Positions 40,648 through 48,716 of a stretch of 64,000 bases of DNA are shown here, one piece after another. Each line of letters starts with the position of its first letter. Position 1 is the first letter of the stretch. The notes beneath the pieces are model-generated. The model saw only the letters and a list, made by a program, of their open reading frames with translations, ran no database searches and was not told the DNA's origin. The stretch is taken from contig NZ_CP028811.1 of assembly GCF_003055625.1 (NCBI RefSeq), forward strand, positions 2,418,001 to 2,482,000, read 5' to 3'. The stretch comes from Flavobacterium magnum. Its GTDB lineage: Bacteria > Bacteroidota > Bacteroidia > Flavobacteriales > Flavobacteriaceae. Made by a program: the position numbers and the translations under genes.

Positions 40648-41949
40648 TTGAGAACTTCATATACCCTTCACAATCCGCCTGTGGATTTCAAAAAGCAGTT
40701 ACTGCGCTGGGCCGGGCAATGTGCTGAAATCGTGCTGCTTGACAGCAACGGACACGATCAAAAGTACGGCAGCTATGAGTGTCTCCTCGCAATAGATGCC
40801 TTTACTTCATTAAAAACGGATTTCGTCAGCGCTTTTGATGCGCTCGGGCAGTACCAGAGTTCCACTAAGGACTGGATTTTTGGCTACCTCACATACGACC
40901 TGAAGAACGGTGTTGAAAATCTTAATTCAGGGCATCATGACGGACTGGGATTTCCGGACCTGTATTTTTTCCAACCTAAAAAGCTCTTCCTATTCAAACA
41001 GCATGAAGTTGAAATCCTGTACCTGAATGTATGCAGTGATGAAATGCAGAGTGACCTTCGTGACATTTTCGCAACCGATATCCATACCCGAACTACGGAA
41101 ACGGTTTGCCGTATTGCACAGCGCATTTCAAGGGAAAATTACCTGGAGAAAGTCGGGAAAATGCTTGACCATATTCATCGCGGGGACATTTATGAAGCAA
41201 ACTTCTGCATGGAATTTTACGCCGAAAATGCTACAATTGATCCGATAGACACTTTTGAAGCGCTGAATGCCATTTCCAAACCGCCTTTTGCCGCTTTTTT
41301 CAAAAACAGAAATCACTACCTCCTTTGCGCTTCTCCTGAAAGGTATCTCGGGAAATCAGGCACAAAGGTCATTTCGCAGCCGATTAAAGGTACGGCAAAA
41401 CGGCATCCGGACGCTGACACCGACCGCGCTGCTGCAGCGCATTTGAGGCAGGATCCGAAGGAACGCGCTGAAAATATCATGATTGTCGACCTCGTGCGCA
41501 ATGACCTTTCAAAAACGGCGCGGAAGGGAAGCGTCTGCGTGGAAGAATTATGCGGCATTTACAGCTTTCCGCAGGTGCACCAGATGATATCAACGGTTAC
41601 TTCAGAATGGAATACACAATTCCCTATAATAGAAATAATTAAAAATTCATTTCCGATGGGAAGTATGACGGGAGCGCCTAAAATTTCGGCGATGAAAATT
41701 ATCGAGTCACTTGAAGAAACCAAACGTGGTCTTTACAGCGGGGCGGTTGGTTATTTCACACCCGAGGACGATTTCGATTTCAACGTCGTAATCAGGAGCA
41801 TCCTCTTCAATGCTTCCGATAAATACCTCTCGTTTTCAGTAGGAAGCGCCATCACCTCTTTGTCAGATCCCGAAAAGGAGTATGAAGAATGCCTGCTGAA
41901 AGCCAAAGCGATGTTCACCGTACTCCATGCCCCTCAAGCCGAATTTTAG
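40648..41949 (+). CDS. pabB: Chorismate-binding enzyme, aminodeoxychorismate synthase component I type
   Basis: About 433 residues. There is no ATG at the expected position; the frame opens at TTG codons at 40642 and 40648, and the second gives the start MRTSYTLHNPP. The C-terminal chorismate-binding domain is complete: GSMTGAPKISAMKIIESLE, MIVDLVRNDLSKTARKGSV, GVGYFTPEDD-like AVGYFTPEDDFDF. It joins chorismate and ammonia to 4-amino-4-deoxychorismate for folate; anthranilate synthase is the alternative. A length near 430 and isolation from trp genes favour PabB. No glutaminase subunit is adjacent. Confidence 0.85.
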   Translation: MRTSYTLHNPPVDFKKQLLRWAGQCAEIVLLDSNGHDQKYGSYECLLAIDAFTSLKTDFVSAFDALGQYQSSTKDWIFGYLTYDLKNGVENLNSGHHDGLGFPDLYFFQPKKLFLFKQHEVEILYLNVCSDEMQSDLRDIFATDIHTRTTETVCRIAQRISRENYLEKVGKMLDHIHRGDIYEANFCMEFYAENATIDPIDTFEALNAISKPPFAAFFKNRNHYLLCASPERYLGKSGTKVISQPIKGTAKRHPDADTDRAAAAHLRQDPKERAENIMIVDLVRNDLSKTARKGSVCVEELCGIYSFPQVHQMISTVTSEWNTQFPIIEIIKNSFPMGSMTGAPKISAMKIIESLEETKRGLYSGAVGYFTPEDDFDFNVVIRSILFNASDKYLSFSVGSAITSLSDPEKEYEECLLKAKAMFTVLHAPQAEF

Positions 41950-41957
41950 TATATTTG
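41950..41957 (+). promoter_or_regulatory. -7 box (TATATTTG) immediately before tilS
   Basis: TAnnTTTG element whose last base is three bases before the tilS ATG at 41961. If used, transcription would begin at or within the start codon, giving a leaderless mRNA. Confidence 0.4.
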
Positions 41958-41960
41958 GGA

Positions 41961-43286
41961 ATGATTACCAAACTGCGGATACACCTCACTGAACATTTCC
42001 CGTTCCTCACCCATAAGCGACTATTGCTTGCTGTTTCGGGCGGACTGGACAGCATGGCGCTGGCGCATCTCTTTTTGAAACTGCCCTTTGAAATTGGCAT
42101 TGCGCACTGCAATTTCACATTGCGGGGCGAAGAAAGTGATGCCGACGAGGCGTTTGTGAAATCTTTTGCTGAGACGCACCACATCCCGTTTTTTCAAACG
42201 CGTTTCGATACGGCTTCGTTTGCGAAAGATTTCAAACTATCGACGCAGCTTGCCGCCCGCGAATTGCGTTACAACTGGTTCCGGGAGATTTTGGAGCAGG
42301 ATAAATTTGATTACGTCGTCACCGCGCACCACGCCGATGACAACCTCGAAACTTTCCTGATTAACTTCAGCCGCGGGACCGGCCCGGAGGGTCTTACCGG
42401 CATTCCGGCCATCAATGGGCAGATCATCCGTCCGCTATTGCCTTTTTCGCGTGACGAGATCCAGACCTACGCCAGACAAAATGAGCTTGCGTGGCGTGAG
42501 GACAGCAGCAACACCTCTGACAAATACCTCCGCAACAAACTACGCCAACACGTTATCCCGTTACTGAAAGAAATCAATCCATCGCTGTTGCAGTCGTTTG
42601 CCCATACGGCATCGTACCTGCAACAATCGTTGTCGATGGCCGACGACGCGTCGAGAATCGTGTACCGAAAGGTCGTGACGGCTGAACCGCTCCAAAAGAA
42701 AATTAACCTCAACGAGCTGCTCGTGCTGCCGAATTACAAGGCATACCTCCACAGCTGGCTTGCGCCCCTTGGTTTTACAGCTTGGGAGGACATCTACCAC
42801 CTGGTGAATGCACAAACGGGAAAGCAGGTGTTTTGTGCTGGTTACCGGTTGCTGAAAGACCGGGAATTCTTGCTGCTGGCACCGAATTCGGCTGTGGATG
42901 CAGCAGAGATTGCAATTGAACGCAACACTTCGCAAGTTAATTTTCCCTTAAAATTATCGTTTTGCAAAGTAAACGACATTTCAGATGCACCCAATACGAT
43001 TATCTTTGTCGACGAGGATTTGCTCCACTTCCCACTGATACTGAGAAAATGGCGTGAAGGCGATGATTTTCAGCCTTTTGGCATGCATGGCAAATCCAAA
43101 AAGGTAAGTAAATTCTTCAAAGACGAAAAGCGCTCCGCTTTTGAAAAAGAGCAAACGTGGCTTTTGTGTTCTGGTGACGAGATCGTCTGGATTGTCGGTT
43201 TACGGCAGGACGAACGTTTTAAAATACAGCATACAACTCAAAACATACTACAAATTACGCTTCATGACACTTCAATTTCCCCTTAA
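41961..43286 (+). CDS. tilS: tRNA(Ile)-lysidine synthase
   Basis: 441 residues from MITKLRIHLT (ATG 41961); the longer frame reaches into pabB. The PP-loop SGGLDS at residues 26-31 binds ATP. HCNFTLRGEESDADEAFV and VTAHHADDNLETFLINFSRG are the lysidine synthase signatures, and the C-terminal TilS domain has REGDDFQPFGMHGKSKKVSK. It changes the wobble base of the tRNA-Ile with CAU anticodon to lysidine so that it reads AUA. The gene end overlaps the dsbD start by 23 bases. Confidence 0.94.
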   Translation: MITKLRIHLTEHFPFLTHKRLLLAVSGGLDSMALAHLFLKLPFEIGIAHCNFTLRGEESDADEAFVKSFAETHHIPFFQTRFDTASFAKDFKLSTQLAARELRYNWFREILEQDKFDYVVTAHHADDNLETFLINFSRGTGPEGLTGIPAINGQIIRPLLPFSRDEIQTYARQNELAWREDSSNTSDKYLRNKLRQHVIPLLKEINPSLLQSFAHTASYLQQSLSMADDASRIVYRKVVTAEPLQKKINLNELLVLPNYKAYLHSWLAPLGFTAWEDIYHLVNAQTGKQVFCAGYRLLKDREFLLLAPNSAVDAAEIAIERNTSQVNFPLKLSFCKVNDISDAPNTIIFVDEDLLHFPLILRKWREGDDFQPFGMHGKSKKVSKFFKDEKRSAFEKEQTWLLCSGDEIVWIVGLRQDERFKIQHTTQNILQITLHDTSISP

Positions 43287-45306
43287 ACATTTCGCGTCCT
43301 TATTATTTTTATTGGTTTTTACGCAGAGCAACGCCCAAATTTTCACCCCCGTTAAATGGACTTCACGTGTAGAAAAAATCAGCGCCAATGAGTTTACCCT
43401 CGTTATGGAGGGGGCCATTGACGAAGGCTGGCACGTGTATTCGCAAAACTCAAATCCGGACGGTTCGATGCCGGCAGTGGTCACGTTTGCAAATGCAGCC
43501 GGAAACTACATTTTAAATGGAAAAACATCGGAAGGGAAGACCGAAAAAGCGTTTAGCGACGCGTTTGAAGTCGAAGAGACTTTTTTCAGCCACAAGGCGG
43601 TGTTTAAGCAGAAGGTAAAAATCACCAATCCTGCATTGGCAAAAATAAAGGCGACCATTGAATACCAGGTTTGTAAGGACCGTTGCATTAATGACGAAAA
43701 GACATTCACGTTTGATATCCCCAAAATGTCCGGTGCCGCAGTCGTAAATGCCGTGCAGACCGAAGTTACAGCCGTAGTTGCGGACACTGTCACTTCAGCT
43801 GCTACGGTGACCGACACCGTGAAACAAACCTCGGTAGCCAAACCTAACGGGCAAAAAACGCCCATGAAAAAAGGCGCCCCCCAAAGTCTTTGGCTGATTT
43901 TCGTCGGGGCAATCCTGGCCGGGATGCTGGCTACGATAACGCCCTGCGTGTTCCCGATGATCCCGATGACGGTGAGTTTTTTCATCAAGCAATCGGGCAC
44001 CAAGTCCAAAGGAAAATTCAACGCTTTCTTTTATGGATTCTGCATCATCGCGATTTATGTACTGATTTCAGTGCCGTTTCACCTATTTGAAAAGTTGGAT
44101 CCCAATATGTTTACAGAGATTTCGACCAATGTGTATCTGAACCTGTTTTTCTTTATCATCTTCATCATTTTTGCAATTTCATTTTTTGGCGCGTTTGAAA
44201 TCACCATGCCCAACTGGCTTGCCAATAAGGCCGATAATGCGTCAAATTCAGGCGGATTGGTAGGCATTTTCTTTATGGCCATGACACTGATCATCGTATC
44301 ATTTTCGTGCACGGGCCCCGCGCTGGGGTTTGTCCTCGGCAGCGTACTGTCAACTGACGGCGGTGCTACGATACTCACGATGGCGATGCTGGGCTTTGGA
44401 CTCGGACTCGCGATGCCTTTCATTTCGCTGGCGCTGTTTCCGAGCTTGCTCAAAAATATGCCGAAATCCGGTGGCTGGCTCAACACCGTGAAAGTGGTTT
44501 TCGGATTCATCGAACTTGCCCTGGCCTTTAAGTTCCTTTCCAGCGCCGACCTCGTGATGGAGACGCACCTGCTTGACAGGGAATTGTTCCTCGCGTTCTG
44601 GATCGCTATTTTTGGCGCTTTGACCTTGTATCTTTTCGGAAAAATCACCTTACCGCACGACGACAAGTTATCGCATATTTCGGTCGGCCGGATGCTGTTC
44701 GGCCTTGTGACGCTGGCTTTCACCGTGTACATGATTCCCGGGCTTTGGGGAGCTCCTTTGAAGCTCATCAGCGCATTTCCGCCTCCGCAGACTTACAGTG
44801 AAAGTCCGGATGGTTTCGGCAGCAACACATCCGGAGCACTCGAGGTTTTACCTGAAGGCGCCGTATATGGGCCGCACCATATTGTCTCGTTTGAGGATTA
44901 TGATAAAGGCCTGGCGTATGCTAAAAAAGTCAACAAGCCCGTGATGCTGGACTTTACCGGGAAAACCTGTCAGAACTGCAGGCTGACGGAGAATAATGTG
45001 TGGTCTGATCCTAAAGTTCTTTCCATGCTTAAGAACGACGTCGTACTGGTTTCGCTTTATGGCGATTCTGCCGTCGAATTGCCTGAAAATGAAAAGTATG
45101 TTTCCAAAGCGACCGGTTCTGAGATTACGACCGTTGGCAAAAAATGGTCCGATTTTGAAAGGGAGCGCTACCAAAGTAATGCGCGTCCTTACTATGTATT
45201 GATGGGCCACGACGAACAAAACCTCAATGAGCCGATTGCATACACGCCGGATGTTGTAACCTATTACAAATGGCTTCAGGACGGGGTTTCGAAATTCAGG
45301 AAATAA
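43264..45306 (+). CDS. dsbD: Protein-disulfide reductase DsbD family
   Basis: 680 residues from MTLQFPLKHF at 43264, inside the end of tilS. A signal peptide (ends SNAQ) leads to an N-terminal DsbD-alpha-like domain (~residues 25-170, VCKDRCINDEKTFTF). The central membrane part has eight helices with paired Cys in ITPCVFPMIP and FSCTGPALGF. The C-terminal thioredoxin-like domain has CXXC in FTGKTCQNCRLTENNVW. It passes electrons from cytoplasmic thioredoxin across the membrane to reduce periplasmic disulfides. A long charged linker (residues ~175-220) is unremarkable. Confidence 0.93.
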   Translation: MTLQFPLKHFASLLFLLVFTQSNAQIFTPVKWTSRVEKISANEFTLVMEGAIDEGWHVYSQNSNPDGSMPAVVTFANAAGNYILNGKTSEGKTEKAFSDAFEVEETFFSHKAVFKQKVKITNPALAKIKATIEYQVCKDRCINDEKTFTFDIPKMSGAAVVNAVQTEVTAVVADTVTSAATVTDTVKQTSVAKPNGQKTPMKKGAPQSLWLIFVGAILAGMLATITPCVFPMIPMTVSFFIKQSGTKSKGKFNAFFYGFCIIAIYVLISVPFHLFEKLDPNMFTEISTNVYLNLFFFIIFIIFAISFFGAFEITMPNWLANKADNASNSGGLVGIFFMAMTLIIVSFSCTGPALGFVLGSVLSTDGGATILTMAMLGFGLGLAMPFISLALFPSLLKNMPKSGGWLNTVKVVFGFIELALAFKFLSSADLVMETHLLDRELFLAFWIAIFGALTLYLFGKITLPHDDKLSHISVGRMLFGLVTLAFTVYMIPGLWGAPLKLISAFPPPQTYSESPDGFGSNTSGALEVLPEGAVYGPHHIVSFEDYDKGLAYAKKVNKPVMLDFTGKTCQNCRLTENNVWSDPKVLSMLKNDVVLVSLYGDSAVELPENEKYVSKATGSEITTVGKKWSDFERERYQSNARPYYVLMGHDEQNLNEPIAYTPDVVTYYKWLQDGVSKFRK

Positions 45307-45447
45307 TCACGCAAAAACGAATGAGTCTGGCAACGAAGCGGATTCTGACGTGAGGTGCATTGTTGAAACTTTTACAATCGGTAACTATTTATTTGGCGGA
45401 TTTTTTTATTTTTATCCCACTAAACGCCAGATAAATTTTTATACGCC

Positions 45448-46983
45448 ATGCTCATCAAAATCTTCGGAAGCGCCGTTTTTGGCGTGGAAGCCACAACCAT
45501 CACTGTTGAAGTCAATATGGACAAGGGAATCGGGTACCATCTCGTGGGCCTTCCCGATAATGCCATTAAGGAAAGCAGTTTCCGCATTTCCGCAGCACTC
45601 AAAAACAACGGGTATAATATGCCCGGCAAAAAAATCATCATCAATATGGCTCCGGCCGATTTGCGAAAGGAAGGCTCGGCTTACGACCTCACTCTGGCCG
45701 TTGGCATACTCGCCGCCTCCGGGCAGATCAAATCCGATGAAGTGGAAAAGTACATCATCATGGGTGAGCTTTCGCTTGACGGGAGCCTGCAACCCATCAA
45801 AGGCGCACTGCCAATTGCGATCAAGGCGCGCGAGGAAGGTTTTACGGGCTTTTTCCTGCCGATACAGAATGTGAATGAAGCTGCGATTGTAGATGGGATT
45901 GACGTTTATGGTATCAGCAACGTGTCAGAAGTAATCGATTTCTTTGCCGGAAATCCTACGGTCGAACCAACGGTGATTGATACGCGTTCGGAATTTTTCA
46001 GGACGCTGGATTTTCCAGAGTTCGACTTTTCGGACGTTAAGGGACAGGAGAGCATCAAGCGCTGTATGGAGATTGCCGCTGCCGGCGGACACAACATCAT
46101 ATTGATAGGCCCGCCGGGAGCAGGGAAGACGATGCTTGCGAAACGTCTGCCGAGCATCCTCCCACCGATGACGCTTAGGGAAGCGCTCGAAACCACAAAA
46201 ATCCACAGCGTGGCGGGCAAACTCAAGGAAGCCGGGCTGATGAACCAGAGGCCGTTCCGGAGTCCGCATCATACGATTTCAAACGTTGCGCTTGTTGGCG
46301 GGGGCAGTTATCCACAACCCGGAGAGATTTCTATGGCGCACAATGGGGTGCTGTTTCTTGATGAATTGCCCGAATTCAAACGGGACGTGCTCGAAGTGAT
46401 GCGGCAGCCGCTCGAAGACCGCGAAGTCACTATTTCACGGGCGAAATTTACGATTACATATCCTTCCTCATTCATGTTGGTGGCGAGTATGAATCCCAGC
46501 CCGGGTGGATTTTTTAACGACCCCGATTCCCCTTCGAATGCCTCGCAAAATGAAATGCAGCGCTATCTTGGAAAAATTTCAGGGCCGTTATTGGATCGGA
46601 TTGACATCCATATTGAAGTCACTCCCGTGCCGTTTGAGAAGTTGTCCGATGACCGAAAATCTGAAAGCAGCGCAGAAATCAGGCAAAGAGTCATCAAAGC
46701 CCGTGAAATCCAGACGAAGCGTTTTTCGGGAACGGAGAAAGTGCATTACAATGCGCAAATGAGCACCAAACTGATTCGCGAATATTGCAAGCTTGACGAG
46801 GCTTCGCTGCAATTGTTGAAAACCGCTATGGAGCGGCTGAACCTTTCTGCTAGGGCTTATGACCGTATCCTTAAGGTATCGCGTACTATTGCCGATTTGG
46901 ACAATCAGGAGCTTGTGGGGCCTTCGCATATCGCTGAGGCGATACAGTATAGGAGTTTGGATCGGGATGGCTGGTTGGGGTAG
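45448..46983 (+). CDS. YifB family Mg-chelatase-like AAA ATPase (ComM)
   Basis: 511 residues, the family norm. The N-terminal ChlI-like domain (MLIKIFGSAVFGVEATTITV and LPDNAIKESSFRISAALKNN) is followed by a AAA+ core with Walker A GPPGAGKTMLAKRLPSILPP, Walker B GVLFLDELPEF, and a C-terminal lid domain (ESSAEIRQRVIKAREIQTKR, LSARAYDRILKVSRTIADL). In Vibrio the homolog ComM is a helicase that extends strand exchange in natural transformation. A DNA recombination role here is likely but unproven. Confidence 0.93.
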   Translation: MLIKIFGSAVFGVEATTITVEVNMDKGIGYHLVGLPDNAIKESSFRISAALKNNGYNMPGKKIIINMAPADLRKEGSAYDLTLAVGILAASGQIKSDEVEKYIIMGELSLDGSLQPIKGALPIAIKAREEGFTGFFLPIQNVNEAAIVDGIDVYGISNVSEVIDFFAGNPTVEPTVIDTRSEFFRTLDFPEFDFSDVKGQESIKRCMEIAAAGGHNIILIGPPGAGKTMLAKRLPSILPPMTLREALETTKIHSVAGKLKEAGLMNQRPFRSPHHTISNVALVGGGSYPQPGEISMAHNGVLFLDELPEFKRDVLEVMRQPLEDREVTISRAKFTITYPSSFMLVASMNPSPGGFFNDPDSPSNASQNEMQRYLGKISGPLLDRIDIHIEVTPVPFEKLSDDRKSESSAEIRQRVIKAREIQTKRFSGTEKVHYNAQMSTKLIREYCKLDEASLQLLKTAMERLNLSARAYDRILKVSRTIADLDNQELVGPSHIAEAIQYRSLDRDGWLG

Positions 46984-47229
46984 GTGATTTTCGGCTCTCC
47001 CGGCAAAATAGTTTCTTTGACTGTAAAAATTTATTTTTTTCCTACATCGAAAAGGCTTGTTTGTGAAAAAAAAAAGGATGACAGGATTAGAAAGTCCAAA
47101 ATGTTGACCGACTTAACTTCAAGAATGTATAAGAAGCCGAATCAGATAGCATAGATAGGGAAGATGCCTTAAAATCTGCAATAAAAAAGCCCCCATAGCG
47201 GAGGCTTTTCATTATAAAAAAATCTAAAA
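46984..47229. other. Intergenic region, 246 bases
   Basis: I see no gene. It holds a terminator-like hairpin at 47184-47209 near the 3' end of the minus-strand DUF6952 gene. The rest is A/T-rich with only very short reading frames. Confidence 0.6.
47184..47209 (-). terminator. Terminator of the DUF6952-trx-peroxiredoxin operon
   Basis: On the minus strand AAAAGCC and GGCTTTT arms pair with one interior mismatch and a short loop, followed by T residues. Confidence 0.65.
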
Positions 47230-47487
47230 CTACTTATCAATCGACCCTAAAACCCTTTTCATAAAAGCGTTTAAGGCCTCTTTCTTATCCATGCCTTCAC
47301 GCACCATTTTGTGGACTTCCAGCGCGCCGTACATATTTGAAATCAGTTCGCCGATTACGTCGAGCTCCTCATCTTTCAAGGAGGGGACTTCGGTCAGGGA
47401 TTCCAAAACTTCGATCGTTTCGACAAGGTAATCCTGGTCGTTGTCCTCAATGAACTGTGTCAAATGTTTTAATACGGGCAGCTTCAT
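47230..47487 (-). CDS. DUF6952 family small protein
   Basis: 85 residues, entirely helical and acidic (MKLPVLKHLTQFIEDNDQDY, VIGELISNMYGALEVHKMV). No membrane helix or signal. Small proteins of this type regularly follow a thioredoxin and a peroxiredoxin gene in Flavobacteria, and here the start overlaps the thioredoxin stop by 4 bases. A role as helper in the same redox system is inference from position. Confidence 0.8.
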   Translation of the reverse strand: MKLPVLKHLTQFIEDNDQDYLVETIEVLESLTEVPSLKDEELDVIGELISNMYGALEVHKMVREGMDKKEALNAFMKRVLGSIDK

Positions 47488-47801
47488 AAGGCAGCAGCGA
47501 TTTCATCCACCAATTCGGCCAAGACTTCGGCCTTGTTGGTCTGGGTTTCATTCACAAGCTTTCCGTTGATGAAAGTGGCAAACGTCGGAAGGTTCGACAC
47601 GTTGGCAAGTTTCCTCGATTCCGGTGACTTTTCCGCATCGACAATCACGAAGGTCATCGACTCGTTTTCAGCTGCCATTTTTTTGAACTTAGGCTTCATG
47701 ATCCTGCAATTGCCGCACCATGATGCAGAATATTGCACGACCACCTTAGGATTTTCAGACACTACGTTTTGCAGCGTATCCTCGTTTAACTCGATTAGCA
47801 T
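47484..47801 (-). CDS. Thioredoxin-family protein with WCGNC active site
   Basis: 105 residues from MLIELNEDTL at 47801; the longer frame runs into the peroxiredoxin gene. Thioredoxin fold with WCGNC at residues 28-32 instead of the canonical WCGPC, and cis-Pro in VSNLPTFATF. The size and absence of a signal peptide fit a cytoplasmic thioredoxin. It lies between a 2-Cys peroxiredoxin and a DUF6952 gene on the same strand, so it may be the dedicated electron donor to that peroxiredoxin. Confidence 0.88.
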   Translation of the reverse strand: MLIELNEDTLQNVVSENPKVVVQYSASWCGNCRIMKPKFKKMAAENESMTFVIVDAEKSPESRKLANVSNLPTFATFINGKLVNETQTNKAEVLAELVDEIAAAL

Positions 47802-47866
47802 AATTTTTAGTTTAAAGATTAGGTCGCGCGCGCAGCGATTTTCCTCTGCAAATGCGGACTGTATCG

Positions 47867-48502
47867 TTAGTTGCTTAAGTAAGACGCCACACCTTCCCTG
47901 GTAGCAGACATCGCCTGTTTGCCCTCTTCCCAGTTGGCCGGGCACACTTCGCCTTTCTCCTGAACGTGGATATAGGCATCAAGCAGTCGCAGGTACTCGT
48001 TTACATTACGGCCCAGCGGCATGTCATTGACACTTTCGTGGAAAATTTTACCCGTTTCATCAATCAGGTAAGTCGCCCTGAAGGTAACATTCGATCCTTC
48101 GATGATCACTGAGTCCGTTTCCTCGCTGTAGCTTGTGGATTCTATATCGAGGATTCCCAGAATGTTTGACAGGTTCCTGTTCGTGTCAGCAAGAATGGGG
48201 TATGTAACTCCTTCGATACCGCCCTGATCCTTTGGTGTATTCAACCAGGCGAAATGCACCTCGTTGGTGTCGCAGGATGCCCCGATGACCATGGTATTTC
48301 TTTTCTCAAATTCAGGTAGTGCTGCCTGGAATGCATGCAATTCGGTCGGGCAAACAAATGTGAAATCTTTCGGGTACCAAAATAAGAGTACTTTTTTCTT
48401 GTTGTTTACCGCTTCTTCGAAAACATTGATCTTTAAGTTGTCGCCCATTTCCGAAATGGCGTCAACGCTGATGTTTGGGAATTTTTTACCGACTAATGAC
48501 AT
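47867..48502 (-). CDS. 2-Cys peroxiredoxin (AhpC/Prx type)
   Basis: 211 residues, typical for the AhpC/Prx1 subfamily. The peroxidatic Cys is Cys51 in PKDFTFVCPTELHAF and the resolving Cys is in the C-terminal EVCPANWEEGKQAM. It reduces hydrogen peroxide and organic peroxides with thioredoxin as donor. First gene of a minus-strand set with thioredoxin and DUF6952. The divergent amino-acid permease starts 215 bases away, and the shared gap is A/T-rich. Confidence 0.93.
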   Translation of the reverse strand: MSLVGKKFPNISVDAISEMGDNLKINVFEEAVNNKKKVLLFWYPKDFTFVCPTELHAFQAALPEFEKRNTMVIGASCDTNEVHFAWLNTPKDQGGIEGVTYPILADTNRNLSNILGILDIESTSYSEETDSVIIEGSNVTFRATYLIDETGKIFHESVNDMPLGRNVNEYLRLLDAYIHVQEKGEVCPANWEEGKQAMSATREGVASYLSN

Positions 48503-48685
48503 AGGAATTATAATTAAGGTTTATAAATTTTATGTTGCAAATGTATTCCGATTACCGCTTAGTGTCGATAGTTTATTATGATTAATATTTATTTATCGAT
48601 AGCGTATGACTATTTTCATAATGCTTATGAGGTGACTTATCTAAGCCAAACAGCTTAAAGTATGCCAAGCAACATGTAAATAATA

Positions 48686-48693
48686 TATATTTG
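48686..48693 (+). promoter_or_regulatory. -7 box (TATATTTG) for the amino-acid permease
   Basis: TAnnTTTG element ending 24 bases before the ATG at 48717. Confidence 0.45.
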
Positions 48694-48716
48694 TTTCCTA
48701 TTCGAAAAAACTCAAT

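Noticed and set aside
44079..44768. 229-codon minus-strand frame
   Set aside because: Antisense to the dsbD membrane domain; composition (Asn/Lys/Pro/Ser) is typical of a shadow frame.
48560..48605. Repeated CGATAG elements with A/T-rich spacer upstream of peroxiredoxin, considered as an OxyR site
   Set aside because: The spacing does not match the ATAG-N7-CTAT arrangement of OxyR sites and no oxyR gene is nearby.
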